From Staphylococcus lutrae (GTDB lineage Bacteria; Bacillota; Bacilli; Staphylococcales; Staphylococcaceae): a stretch of DNA of 64,000 nt. A model generated the notes under the pieces. It was given only the letters and a program-made list of their open reading frames with translations. It had not been told where the DNA came from and did not search any database. The stretch covers positions 1,178,001 through 1,242,000 of the forward strand of contig NZ_CP020773.1 in assembly GCF_002101335.1 (NCBI RefSeq). The letters are read 5' to 3'. Both the position numbers and the translations under genes were made by a program. How positions within the stretch are numbered: position 1 is the stretch's first letter; the number at the start of each line of letters is the position of its first letter. This document shows, one piece after another, positions 52,075 through 61,917 of the stretch.

Positions 52075-52959
52075 ATGGATATTAAACAATTGAAATATTT
52101 CATTTGCGTGGCGGAAAATAAGAATGTGTCCAAAGCAGCGAATATGTTATTTGTTTCTCAACCGACGCTTTCACAAAGTTTACGCAAATTAGAATCAGAA
52201 ATCGGTGCCAAACTGTTTATCCACCATCATAAAGTATTCGAACTTACAGAAATCGGTCAATTTATTTATGAGAGAAGCAAGGAGATTGTTAATCAATTTG
52301 ATGCATTTTGCGATGAACTTCAGCGGAAAGTTCATAATCAATCGGAAATTCTCAAAGTAGGCTTAACATCATTATTCGCTTTACAGTTTATGCGCCAAAT
52401 CTCAAAATTTATAGCGAGTCACGCAAGTGTCGAACTCTATTTAACCCAAGATGGCTCAAGAAGGTTGCAAGAAAAATTATTAGAAGGTCAAATTGATGTA
52501 GGCCTTGTCTCTTTCCCAATTATCGATTCAAATATTGAAATGCAAGCGTTAAATACGACAACGAGTGGCTATGATGTCGCAGTGGCCATGCCTAAAAATC
52601 ATCCCCTTGCCCAACGCTCTACAATTTCATTTAAAGATCTAGCCAATATGGATATCGCAGCATTAAATGAAAATTTTATGATTGGAAAATTGATTCAAGA
52701 AAGAAATGCAGAACAAAAGCTGAATCTGAATATCATTTTCACACATAACGATTGGGAAGTTTTAATCCATAGTATTCATGAACTTAATGCTGTTACTCTT
52801 TTGCCATGGGCTTACGAATCTTATTGCAATATAGAGGATATTGTATGGGTTCCCCTAGCGGACAAAAAAAATTATTTTCCTATTGGGATCGCCACACTTC
52901 AGAATAAGACCATCACTGAATCTATGGGCACATTTATAGAATATATTAAACAAAATTAG
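52075..52959 (+). CDS. LysR-family regulator, probable controller of the bkd operon
   Basis: This is a 294-residue LysR protein. The N-terminal helix-turn-helix spans MDIKQLKYFICVAENKNVSKAANMLFVSQPTLSQSLRKLE. The effector domain starts near residue 90 (ILKVGLTSLFALQFM) and resembles CynR/CysB-like periplasmic-binding folds. The start is ATG 52075 with GGGGGGAAG upstream; an in-frame TTG at 52024 is rejected. It is divergent from the 2-oxoacid dehydrogenase operon across about 330 bases holding a cre-like site, the usual arrangement for a LysR activator and its target. The co-inducer is unknown. Confidence 0.85.
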   Translation: MDIKQLKYFICVAENKNVSKAANMLFVSQPTLSQSLRKLESEIGAKLFIHHHKVFELTEIGQFIYERSKEIVNQFDAFCDELQRKVHNQSEILKVGLTSLFALQFMRQISKFIASHASVELYLTQDGSRRLQEKLLEGQIDVGLVSFPIIDSNIEMQALNTTTSGYDVAVAMPKNHPLAQRSTISFKDLANMDIAALNENFMIGKLIQERNAEQKLNLNIIFTHNDWEVLIHSIHELNAVTLLPWAYESYCNIEDIVWVPLADKKNYFPIGIATLQNKTITESMGTFIEYIKQN

Positions 52960-53097
52960 TTGACCGTGCTCTACAACTTTCCAATTTTTCATTAAAACTG
53001 CAGAGGTGGAGACGCCTTCAATACCCGACTGCAAGCGAATACGACTCACCTGAGATACAATCATCAAAAGGCAATTATTTGATCTGTACATCTGATT

Positions 53098-53141
53098 CCA
53101 AATATAAAAAGCCGAGACAAAACTCGGCTTTTTATATTTGG
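53098..53141. terminator. Bidirectional terminator between lysR and amidohydrolase genes
   Basis: CCAAATATAAAAAGCCGAG and CTCGGCTTTTTATATTTGG are perfect complements with a six-base loop. The built-in A and T runs serve both converging genes. Confidence 0.9.
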
Positions 53142-53207
53142 AAAGGTGAAATACGCAGATTTTGATAGAAATCAAAATCTACTGACCACACCCGTTATAC
53201 GAATGAC

Positions 53208-54152
53208 TTATCCATGTGCTGTGTGCAATAGATTTTTAGCATTTTGATACAACATCTTATTTTTCTGTATATCGGTCAATAACTCAGTGTTCACCAGTTC
53301 TTCTGTCAATGATTTCACAACAGGATTAATCGTGTAAGGTGTGTCTGAACCGTAAACGATTTTGTTTTCGTCTACCATTGTAAGTAACGTAGGAAGTTGG
53401 TGTGGCAATACTTTTCCTGCAACATCAAAGTATAAATGTTTCATTGTTTGTGCAATATCATCCGGTTGTTCTTCATACTCAAAAATCGCATTCCCCATTT
53501 GTATACGCTGTGCAATGACAGGTAATAATGCGCCACTGTGCGGTACGATCCATTTAATATTAGGAAACTTACTAAATGTCCGGTTTTGATTCATAAAAAT
53601 GACTGCCCTTGTCGTATCAAAGAAAAATTCCATGAGCGGCGTAAATACTTTTGTTTTAATCGAGGCATTGATCGGTTGCGGTTCATTCGGATGAATGGCC
53701 ACTATGGCATGGCGTGCATTCAACGCTTCAAAAATTGGGTCTAATCGAGGGTCTCCTAAATAAATACCACGTGCATGCGTAGGTAAAGTAAAACCTATCG
53801 CTCCGTGTACATCAAGTGCCCGTTCAATGGCATGCACACTCTCATCAACAAGCGGGAGTGGAACAGAAGCAAAGAAACCAATTTTATCGGGGTACTGTGT
53901 GGCCAATTTTGAACCGTAGGCATTCACATCTTCCGTCAAATCTATCATCACATCGTCTGGTGCGGCACTATGGTGTGGACCTGCAATCGATAACACCCCA
54001 TAATCAATTTGCATTTCGTCCATAAATGTTAGATATGCCTCAATCGAAAACGAAGGCGTCGCCACGCCTGCACCTTTGCCATCAAAATACATATCGAGAT
54101 ATCGAATAAACCCTGGTGAAAAATAATGAGAATGTAAATCAATTTTTTTCAT
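53208..54152 (-). CDS. Amidohydrolase-2 family (ACMSD-like) metal enzyme
   Basis: This 314-residue protein is of the amidohydrolase_2 family. The first metal motif is KKIDLHSHYFSPGF. Further ligands are His in IVAIHPNEPQP and VPHSGALLP, and Asp in VYGSDTPYTINP. The family holds decarboxylases acting on aromatic or muconate acids (ACMSD, gamma-resorcylate) and some hydrolases. The start is ATG 54152, eight bases after AGAAG, with a GTG nine bases upstream as a weaker option. It is monocistronic, so the substrate cannot be deduced. The 54153-54570 stretch shows no gene. Confidence 0.8.
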   Translation of the reverse strand: MKKIDLHSHYFSPGFIRYLDMYFDGKGAGVATPSFSIEAYLTFMDEMQIDYGVLSIAGPHHSAAPDDVMIDLTEDVNAYGSKLATQYPDKIGFFASVPLPLVDESVHAIERALDVHGAIGFTLPTHARGIYLGDPRLDPIFEALNARHAIVAIHPNEPQPINASIKTKVFTPLMEFFFDTTRAVIFMNQNRTFSKFPNIKWIVPHSGALLPVIAQRIQMGNAIFEYEEQPDDIAQTMKHLYFDVAGKVLPHQLPTLLTMVDENKIVYGSDTPYTINPVVKSLTEELVNTELLTDIQKNKMLYQNAKNLLHTAHG

Positions 54153-54564
54153 TTGATACACTTCTTTCTTTTTATCGTATATTCATACTGCTTCTCTCGA
54201 ATCCTCAGCGTCACAACAAGGCACCCAGCAGTCTCCCCTCACTTTGACGGCACACTGCGCACCCACTCAACATACACGGCTTATCCTCTCAGTCAAAAAC
54301 AGTAACAACCACTTCACCCTAACATGTCCGCACATTTAAACACACTTCACTCCTCTCCCAACACATTAGTTGAAAATAAAATTACTTTTATTATCAAATT
54401 ATATATGCAAACACATTAGATATACTTCTTATTATATGTATGTAAGATTAGAATAACAAATATTCGTTCTTACTGTGTTGTAGGCAACGCAGCATACATC
54501 TTTATCGAAGGTGCACCTGATGTGCGGACACTTATCCAAACATATGGACTCATGACAGTGAGAT

Positions 54565-54617
54565 CAAAATAAAAACATCCTATAATACTGGAGATTGTCC
54601 AATATTATAGAATGTTT
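54565..54617 (-). terminator. Terminator of the Cna-type adhesin gene
   Basis: On the minus strand AAACATTCTATAATA pairs with TATTATAGGATGTTT with one mismatch, then TTATTTTG follows. Confidence 0.8.
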
Positions 54618-54624
54618 GATGATG

Positions 54625-57600
54625 CTATCGTTTTTTTCGTTTGATGATCAATATCATACCCGAAATGAACAAGAATGTAATGAATACCCAAGTCACCCAT
54701 GATTGTAAAATCATTTGACCTGTTTCTGGTAAAAACCCAATCATACTTGGCTTTTCTGGTTGTTTGGGTGCCGGATGATTTGGTGTAGGTTTTTCTGGCT
54801 CAGGAAACTCTGGTTTATTCGGTTTTGGCTGATCTGGCGTTTTTGGTTCATCCGGTTTAGGGACTTCTGTTCGCGTATTCGTAATGATCATATTACCGTA
54901 GTCTTCAATATTCATTGATACACGATACCCCTCTAGGTCACCTAACTCTTTCACCGTATATTGAACCGCTTTACCTTGGCTTTTTTCTGCTAATTTCGTC
55001 CACGTATGCGTCCAATTGTTCGACTCGTTCAATGTCGCCTTTTGACCTGTCGGTTGACCATCCGCATAGAGTTCCGCTTCAATGGATCCTGGTCGCTTAC
55101 CGTCTTGGTCGTTGTCATCTTCCCAGTGTTTCGTCACTGTCGCTGTCGTTTCTCCTGGTGTGTAATGATTCGTTATCGTCGTGCCTTCTATCGTTGTACT
55201 ATAATTGTCTACGTGATCTTCCGTCACAGTATAAGTGATGGCCTTACCGTCGGCATATTTCGGTAAGTCTTCAAATGCATATTGCCAATTTGACTGAGCA
55301 TTCACTTCTGTTGATTTCACTTTTTCACCGTTAGCTAATAAGTTCACCGTCACTTTTTCAGGACGTTTGCCATCTTGATTGTCTTTATCATCCCAAACTT
55401 TAACACCTTCTACTTTTGTCTTTTCTGGTGTATAGGCATTTGTTATGATGAGATTTCCGATATCACGTTGATCTTCTATCGTTTGATAACCTGCAACTTG
55501 TGTTAATTCTTTTACCGTATAGTGAATCGTTTCACCTTGGCTTTTTTCTGCTAATTTCGTCCACGTATGCGTCCAATTGTTCGACTCATTCAATGTCGCC
55601 TTTTGACCTGTCGCCTGACCATCCGCGTAGAGTTCCACTTCAATGGATCCTGGTCGCTTACCATCTTGGTCGTTGTCATCTTCCCAGTATTTCGTCACTG
55701 TCGCTGTCGTTTCTCCTGGTGTGTAATGATTCGTTATCGTCGTACCTTCTATCGTTGTACTATAGTCTTCTACATGATCTTCCGTCACAGTATAAGTGAT
55801 GGCCTTACCGTCGGCATATTTCGGTAAGTCTTCAAATGCATATTTCCAGCTCGTCTTGGTATTCACTTCTGTCGATTTCACTTTTTCACCGTTAGCTAAT
55901 AAGTTCACCGTCACTTTTTCAGGACGTTTGCCATCTTGATTGTCTTTATCATCCCAAACTTTAACACCTTCTATTTTTGTCTTTTCTGGCGTATAAGCAT
56001 TCGTTATGATGAGATTTCCGATGTCACGTTGATCCTCTGTCGTTTGATAGCCTGTGACTTGTGTTAATTCTTTCACCGTATATTGAACCGTTTTACCTTG
56101 GCTTTTTTCTGCTAATTTCGTCCACGTATGCGTCCAATTGTTCGACTCATTCAATGTCACCTTTTGACCTGTCGGTTGACCATCCGCGTAGAGTTCCGCT
56201 TCAATGGATCCTGGTCGCTTACCATCTTGGTCGTTGTCATCTTCCCAGTGTTTCGTCACTGTCGCTGTCGTTTCTCCTGGTGTGTAATGATTCGTTATCG
56301 TCGTACCTTCTATCGTTGTACTATAATTGTCTACGTGATCTTCCGTCACAGTATAAGTGATGGCTTTACCGTCAGCATATTTCGGTAAGTCTTCAAATGC
56401 ATATTGCCAATTTGACTGAGCATTCACTTCTGTCGATTTCACTTTTTCACCGTTAGCTAATAAGTTCACCGTCACTTTTTCAGGACGTTTGCCATCTTGA
56501 TTGTCTTTATCATCCCAAACTTTAACACCTTCTACTTTTGTCTTTTCTGGTGTATAGGCATTTGTAATCGTAAACGTATTTTCTTTTTCTTTTTTAACTG
56601 TGGACTGATAGCCTTCTGGAACACTTTCTTCTTTAACGGTATAATCAATCGCTTGATCCTTATCATCAAGTTTCACTAAATCATTCCAAGTGTACGTCCA
56701 TCCTTGACTCTCATCTAGTCTGACTGGCGCACCCACTTTTTCATCATGACCATTGACGGTTTTGTATAACTGCACCATCACATGGTTTGAACGTTTCCCA
56801 TCTTGATTACCCGCGTCGTGCCATGCTTTATTCACTGTAACCGCTGTTTTTTCAACAGGTTTCTTCGTGTTCGTCACAGTCAATCCTTTTTCTTCTTTAG
56901 TATATCCTGCAGGTGTGCTATTATTCCCTGCACTGTCTACTTCATGCACAAGATATTCAATCGCTTGACCATTTTTATCTCGTTCAGGAAGGTTCTTCCA
57001 TGTCACCGCTGTTGTCCCTGATGTTAACGATTGAATTTCAGCGCTTTCAACAGCTGTTTCTGAACCGTCAGCCCCTTTTTGATAAAGTTTAAAGTAGATG
57101 GTTGGATGTTGTGTCTCCGCATCCTTCCACACTTTCGTCGCTGTCACATCTTTAGTCGGCTCTACTTTTTTAGCATTTTCTATTTCTATAAAATGACCTA
57201 CCGTATCCGTGTCTTTTAATTCAAATGGATATTGTTGATCTTTATCGAATTGATACGGTTCTGGAGCCTCAATTTCTGTCACAATATATTCTCCTACTGG
57301 CAAACCTTTAACATCTGCAATACCTTGTGCGTTCGTTGTTAAAGTAATTTCTTTCTCATTATCTTTAACAACCGAGCCATCCTTTTTAACTAATTTAAAT
57401 TTAACATTTTCAATAGGCGTTTTCGTGTCTTTGTCTTTTTTGAGAATCTTTAATTCCCCTTTTACAGTACCCGTAATGCCTGCATCCGCGCTAATATTAT
57501 TAACCGAATAATTAAAGGACTCACCCTTGATTTCTGGTTGACCGTATTCTTTAAACCATGCTTGTGAATGGTTGTCGAATGTTGCTTGTGTTGTATTCGT

Positions 57601-58452
57601 TATCGTTGTTTTGTAATGAATTGAATAGCTGTTTTTTGAAACATAGCCTTGTGGAATTAATACTTCAATTGTATTGTTCGCTTTATCCACCGTAATATGT
57701 GAACCTGGGATATATTTCTCGAAGTCTTTAATCGCATTAGGACCATCAAAATAATGGCTGTGTGCGCCATCAATAGTGATATTAAATGAATCAACATCTA
57801 AAGTTTGCCCACCTTGAATTTGATCCTTGATTAACATATTTTGATCTGAATAATTTTTACCCGTGTTAACATTTAAAAACCAACGTACATGATTAGGATC
57901 CTCTGGCAACATGTCTCCCGTTTTATAATAAAACACGCTACCTGTGCCCGATCCCCCTTTATGAATCGTCACTGTATCACTACGACCACCCGCAGTAATC
58001 GTTGCCGTTTTATCGTCTTCTTGCATCGTATTCGTCAAATTTCGAGCCTGTACTGTAAACTCTGCAAAGCCTGAAACGTCACTCAGCTTTTCAATTTGTT
58101 CATTAAATGTAATTGTTGCACCTGTTGTCGTGATGACCACTTGACCAACGACTTGACCTTTTACTGTCAAATCGATTGTCCGATTATAACCTTCTATTTT
58201 AGCTTCACCTTGTGTCGGCCAGCTGACATTAATCGTGTCACCATTGTGTATTTTCCCCGCTTTATCATCAAACTCAACTCGAATATTAAAGTTACTGCCG
58301 TCGTTTACTGTTTTCGGTGACACCGTCAATGATGTCACGTTCCTACTGGAAATATCACTGCCTTGTGCGCGCGCATTGTGATTGCCCATGAAGGGGACAA
58401 ATAAATTAAGCAACAACAAAAAAATTGAAAAAATTGTGATTCTCTTACTCAT
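54625..58452 (-). CDS. Cna-type MSCRAMM adhesin with CnaB repeats (LPXTG)
   Basis: This is a 1275-residue surface adhesin. It has a signal peptide (about 1-29), then an A region of about 300 residues with the collagen-binding-type domain signature SVFYYKTGDMLPEDPNHVRWFLNVN. Two to four diverse CnaB (prealbumin-like) domains follow, then three near-identical tandem pairs of CnaB domains. A Pro/Lys/Glu-rich wall-spanning segment, LPETG (1241-1245), a membrane helix and KRKKR end the protein. Collagen is the expected but unproven ligand. It lies just beyond secA2, where gtfA/gtfB usually sit, but it is not serine-rich and has its own promoter region (58453-58762) and terminator. It is therefore unlikely to be the SecA2 substrate. 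Confidence 0.88.
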   Translation of the reverse strand: MSKRITIFSIFLLLLNLFVPFMGNHNARAQGSDISSRNVTSLTVSPKTVNDGSNFNIRVEFDDKAGKIHNGDTINVSWPTQGEAKIEGYNRTIDLTVKGQVVGQVVITTTGATITFNEQIEKLSDVSGFAEFTVQARNLTNTMQEDDKTATITAGGRSDTVTIHKGGSGTGSVFYYKTGDMLPEDPNHVRWFLNVNTGKNYSDQNMLIKDQIQGGQTLDVDSFNITIDGAHSHYFDGPNAIKDFEKYIPGSHITVDKANNTIEVLIPQGYVSKNSYSIHYKTTITNTTQATFDNHSQAWFKEYGQPEIKGESFNYSVNNISADAGITGTVKGELKILKKDKDTKTPIENVKFKLVKKDGSVVKDNEKEITLTTNAQGIADVKGLPVGEYIVTEIEAPEPYQFDKDQQYPFELKDTDTVGHFIEIENAKKVEPTKDVTATKVWKDAETQHPTIYFKLYQKGADGSETAVESAEIQSLTSGTTAVTWKNLPERDKNGQAIEYLVHEVDSAGNNSTPAGYTKEEKGLTVTNTKKPVEKTAVTVNKAWHDAGNQDGKRSNHVMVQLYKTVNGHDEKVGAPVRLDESQGWTYTWNDLVKLDDKDQAIDYTVKEESVPEGYQSTVKKEKENTFTITNAYTPEKTKVEGVKVWDDKDNQDGKRPEKVTVNLLANGEKVKSTEVNAQSNWQYAFEDLPKYADGKAITYTVTEDHVDNYSTTIEGTTITNHYTPGETTATVTKHWEDDNDQDGKRPGSIEAELYADGQPTGQKVTLNESNNWTHTWTKLAEKSQGKTVQYTVKELTQVTGYQTTEDQRDIGNLIITNAYTPEKTKIEGVKVWDDKDNQDGKRPEKVTVNLLANGEKVKSTEVNTKTSWKYAFEDLPKYADGKAITYTVTEDHVEDYSTTIEGTTITNHYTPGETTATVTKYWEDDNDQDGKRPGSIEVELYADGQATGQKATLNESNNWTHTWTKLAEKSQGETIHYTVKELTQVAGYQTIEDQRDIGNLIITNAYTPEKTKVEGVKVWDDKDNQDGKRPEKVTVNLLANGEKVKSTEVNAQSNWQYAFEDLPKYADGKAITYTVTEDHVDNYSTTIEGTTITNHYTPGETTATVTKHWEDDNDQDGKRPGSIEAELYADGQPTGQKATLNESNNWTHTWTKLAEKSQGKAVQYTVKELGDLEGYRVSMNIEDYGNMIITNTRTEVPKPDEPKTPDQPKPNKPEFPEPEKPTPNHPAPKQPEKPSMIGFLPETGQMILQSWVTWVFITFLFISGMILIIKRKKR
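54886..56568 (-). repeat. Three tandem 561-bp repeats in the adhesin gene
   Basis: Each unit of 187 codons encodes two CnaB domains, opening TPEKTK[VI]EGVKVWDDKDNQ and containing HWEDDNDQDGKRPGSIE. Landmark words recur at exactly 561-base steps (about 55390, 55951 and 56512). Copies differ by scattered substitutions only. Such arrays change length by recombination. Confidence 0.85.
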
Positions 58453-58762
58453 TATTTAAAATTCCTTTCTTTTCCATACTTTCGCTGAATTCTAAAGTTG
58501 ATGCATAGGGAAATATATATAATATTGACTTTTATTATTATTCACACGTGCAATGATTCATTGAAACTATTTTAACTTTCAACTAATTATATCATGTTGA
58601 TTAGAAAAAGTATTTAATTTTTCATTATTAAAGGAAATTTTAATCTAATTTAATTCGTAATATTAATCATTAAATTCCTTTCAGTAAAATTTTATTTGAG
58701 GTATCAATTTTATACAATTACTTGATTCTTGTTTCATTCATCATTTACCCCCCCTCATCCAA

Positions 58763-58826
58763 ACAACAAAAATAATAAAAGCACTATGAAGAAACAACTG
58801 ATTGTCCATTTCTCCACAGCGCTTTT
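58763..58826 (-). terminator. Terminator directly after secA2
   Basis: On the minus strand AAAAGCGCTGTG pairs with CATAGTGCTTTT through two G-U pairs, and ATTATTTTTGTT follows. It closes the accessory Sec operon after secA2. Confidence 0.7.
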
Positions 58827-58926
58827 ATTTCTAAAACTTCGACGCGTGCAACGCATTGCGCCCCGTCCTTTACCGCATTTAATTCATTTTATACGTTCTC
58901 AATCTTCAAAAATTTCAAATCATATT

Positions 58927-61317
58927 TTATGGGAAATACATGATGAGATCCCCGTTGTCGTCTTTGTCAATGATACTGAGACATAAATTTCTAACGATTC
59001 GGTCTTTCACATCCCACCCCATTTTTTTAAATGATTCTAATGCCACTTTATGATATTCAAAAATGGCATTACGCTGCCCTTTTTGACGTTGATTTACACT
59101 GTTTTTAAGCTGTTGCAAATCATCGACTTGCTCTATCCACGAAACGTCGATAGCCTTTAAAACGGCTTTGCACAAATACTGTTGAAACAATGTATCATCA
59201 TTTATTTTTTGACGATTAAAAGCCCATTGTTTCTTAAACTCCCCAAGTAAAAATTCAACCAATTCTGTTGAATGAAAATCTTTTTGTTTCAAAGTCGATG
59301 CTTCAAAGCTAAAACTCAGATTTTTATAAATGTAGCTTATCACATCGTAATGACGCACCATTTCGCATCCTTTAAAATGATGTTGGAAAACTTCACGTGC
59401 CAATGTTTCAAAGTCGAGTGCATCAATCGATTCATTTTGCAAAATGCGATCTCTTTCGCTATATATCAACTGGCGCTGTACACTTACACTTTTTTCAAAC
59501 TCATTTGCGATTTTCCTAGATTTCATCCCTTCCTCTTCGGAAATGCGCTGTGCTCGTGTGACTAACCGTTTGACTTTGTTTTTGAAAACGCGGCTTTGAG
59601 ACAAGGATGCGTGATCTTGAGCCATTAACCTCGTATTGTTTTTGAGTTGCGTATCACTCCAGCGTGTGACAAGGTAGTCGTCGAGTGAAATAAATATTTG
59701 TGACTGCCCGGGGTCCCCTTGTCTCCCCGCACGCCCTCGCAATTGTTTATCAATGCGACTATTTTCCATATGCTCATGCACGAGAACGGTTAATCCGCCC
59801 AATCGATGGACTTCTTCAGATAGCTTAATGTCCGTCCCTCTCCCTGCCATACTTGTAGCCACAGTGACTGCACTTAATTGTCCCGCTTCCGCAATCATTT
59901 GTGCCTCTCTCGCGACATTTTGCGCAATCAGTAAATTGTTAGGAATGTTGCGACTAAATAAAATATCTGAGAAATACGTTGCATCTTCTGCCGTTCGCGT
60001 GATTAATAACACAGGTCGTTGCTGGAGATACAGTTGCGCAATCTCATCTAATATGGCTTTATTTTTCTCTTTAGCACTTACAAATACTCGATCGGGATAG
60101 TCTTGTCGAATCACCGGGCGTGAAGTCGGAATTTGAACGACAATTTTTGAATAGAGTTCAAAAAATTCTTTTTCTGCAAGCTTCCCTGTTGCTGTCATAC
60201 CCGAAAAACGCTCAAACTGCATAAATAAATTTTGAAATGTGATGGTCGCCATGACGCTCATGTCTTCGGATATGGCCAAATTTTCTTTTGCTTCTACTGC
60301 CTGATTCAGCCCCGCCTGCATCTTAGTCCCCGGCAACATTCGACCTGTAATGCGATCGATCAGCATAATTTCGCCATCTAAAACAATATAATCGACATTA
60401 CATTCGAAAAGGTGTGTCGCACGTAATGATAAATGAATCATCCGTACAAGCTCAAAATAAGGCTTATCATATATATGAGACACATTGAAGTAGTGATTGG
60501 CTTTCTCGATTCCGCGTTCTGTTAACCATATCTCTTTTTTATGTACCTTCATTTTAAAATCTTCATCTTCAACTAATGTCGCAACAAAAGCTTTCACAAT
60601 ATCAAAAAGGTTGGACTGTACACGCGGTGCACCTGATATCACAAGCGGTGTTTGTGCAGTATCTAAAAGAATAGAATCGACTTCATCAATAATGGCATAG
60701 TGTAATTCAGGCAAAAATTTATTTTCTATAGTATCCGCTAAGTTATCGATTAAATAATCAAATCCTAAATGACCATTCGTCGTATAAATGATGTGATGAT
60801 CGTATAACTTTCGTTTTTCTTTGTTCAACATGCCACCTTGTTGCTGGTCCACAAATCCAAGAGAAGTCGTGAGACCGAGCCATTGAAATAAAGGTTTCAT
60901 TTCTAGATAGTCTCGCTTCGCTAAATATTCATTCGTCGTAATTAGAAAGACTTGTTTATCTGTTAATGCATTTAAATATAATGGCATTGTTGCAGTTAAA
61001 GTTTTGCCTTCACCCGTTTGCATCTCTGATATGTGACCTTGATGCATCGCGATTGCACCTAACACTTGTACATCTTTAGGATACATGCCTAAAACACGAC
61101 GCGAAGCTTCTCTTACTACCGCATACGCTTCAGGTAACAACGTATTCAGAGTCACCTTGTTTTCTCTTAACTGCTTTTGAAAATCATGTGTTTTTTGTTG
61201 TAACTGTGCATCTGAACATTGCGCCATTGTTTCACCCAACGCATTGACTTGATCTAACACTTTATAAAGTTTCTTTAATCTCCTGTGGTTAATGATGGCA
61301 TTGATATCGAAGGCCAT
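58927..61317 (-). CDS. secA2: Accessory Sec system ATPase SecA2
   Basis: This 796-residue preprotein translocase ATPase has the length of staphylococcal and streptococcal SecA2 and is shorter than SecA1. Motifs include Walker A MQTGEGKT (about 99), [59 protein letters not shown] and the arginine-finger region [13 protein letters not shown]. The C-terminal zinc motif of SecA1 is absent, as expected. It exports serine-rich glycoprotein adhesins through SecY2 with Asp1-3. It lies eight bases after asp3. Unlike the usual order, no gtfA-gtfB follows; a terminator does. Confidence 0.94.
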   Translation of the reverse strand: MAFDINAIINHRRLKKLYKVLDQVNALGETMAQCSDAQLQQKTHDFQKQLRENKVTLNTLLPEAYAVVREASRRVLGMYPKDVQVLGAIAMHQGHISEMQTGEGKTLTATMPLYLNALTDKQVFLITTNEYLAKRDYLEMKPLFQWLGLTTSLGFVDQQQGGMLNKEKRKLYDHHIIYTTNGHLGFDYLIDNLADTIENKFLPELHYAIIDEVDSILLDTAQTPLVISGAPRVQSNLFDIVKAFVATLVEDEDFKMKVHKKEIWLTERGIEKANHYFNVSHIYDKPYFELVRMIHLSLRATHLFECNVDYIVLDGEIMLIDRITGRMLPGTKMQAGLNQAVEAKENLAISEDMSVMATITFQNLFMQFERFSGMTATGKLAEKEFFELYSKIVVQIPTSRPVIRQDYPDRVFVSAKEKNKAILDEIAQLYLQQRPVLLITRTAEDATYFSDILFSRNIPNNLLIAQNVAREAQMIAEAGQLSAVTVATSMAGRGTDIKLSEEVHRLGGLTVLVHEHMENSRIDKQLRGRAGRQGDPGQSQIFISLDDYLVTRWSDTQLKNNTRLMAQDHASLSQSRVFKNKVKRLVTRAQRISEEEGMKSRKIANEFEKSVSVQRQLIYSERDRILQNESIDALDFETLAREVFQHHFKGCEMVRHYDVISYIYKNLSFSFEASTLKQKDFHSTELVEFLLGEFKKQWAFNRQKINDDTLFQQYLCKAVLKAIDVSWIEQVDDLQQLKNSVNQRQKGQRNAIFEYHKVALESFKKMGWDVKDRIVRNLCLSIIDKDDNGDLIMYFP

Positions 61318-61325
61318 TTTTCAGC

Positions 61326-61916
61326 TCACCTCCCAGTCGAACCGTAACGATGATTCGCACGTGTGGTTTGTAATATATGATTGACTTGCTGAATATGATG
61401 ACTATGCTGTGGAGGAGGGGCTACCTGCTCCTTTGAAACCGAAGCTGTCATGGTTGAGTCCACTTCGTCCTCCTGCGTTGTCACATCCAACTCTGTTATT
61501 AAAATGCGTCTAAAATAAAATTTTTGGCATGCGGCATTCATCATACAAATTTCATAGCGATGAGCTTCTATTGGATATTCGAATTGATGATGTGGTGAAT
61601 GAATGATGATTTGCTCTAATGCACTGCCATTTTTTGAATAAAAGCAAATCATAAAATAAACCGAACCTTTAGGAAACGCATTCATTTCAAAGTCAATACG
61701 ATACTGCCGACCTTTACGTAATAACGGTAATGCAGGGGTATGCCGATCTTTATCATATTGTGTCATCATCCGCCATTTGTGTATTTGCAAACCAGACGGC
61801 ATTAACGGATTTTCAAAATACATATGCCTGTCTTGAAACTGAATGATTGAACCATACCGATATGTCTCTTGATTGATTACGCGCCATAGAACTTCCATAC
61901 TTTGATTCGTTTGCAT
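61326..61916 (-). CDS. asp3: Accessory Sec protein Asp3
   Basis: This 197-residue protein sits between asp2 and secA2, the conserved place of asp3. It begins MQTNQSMEVLWRVINQETYRYGSIIQF and has GSVYFMICFYSKNG mid-protein, as in Asp3. Asp3 is carbohydrate-binding-like and forms a complex with Asp1 and Asp2 that guides the glycosylated substrate. The start is ATG 61916; its ribosome site GAGAGG is made by the last codons of asp2 and its ATG follows the TGA at once. A 40-residue low-complexity tail (PPPQHSHHIQQ) ends the protein. Confidence 0.85.
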   Translation of the reverse strand: MQTNQSMEVLWRVINQETYRYGSIIQFQDRHMYFENPLMPSGLQIHKWRMMTQYDKDRHTPALPLLRKGRQYRIDFEMNAFPKGSVYFMICFYSKNGSALEQIIIHSPHHQFEYPIEAHRYEICMMNAACQKFYFRRILITELDVTTQEDEVDSTMTASVSKEQVAPPPQHSHHIQQVNHILQTTRANHRYGSTGR

Positions 61917-61917
61917 T

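Noticed and set aside
54915..56388. Repeated plus-strand frames of 86-107 residues at 561-base steps
   Set aside because: They are antisense shadows of the CnaB repeats, with no start signals of their own.
54886..56568. Possible CRISPR-like or intergenic repeat array
   Set aside because: The units are 561 bases long, coding throughout and without spacers.
54625..58452. The adhesin as the SecA2 export substrate
   Set aside because: It has a conventional signal peptide and CnaB repeats and no serine-rich repeat region, and terminators separate it from secA2.
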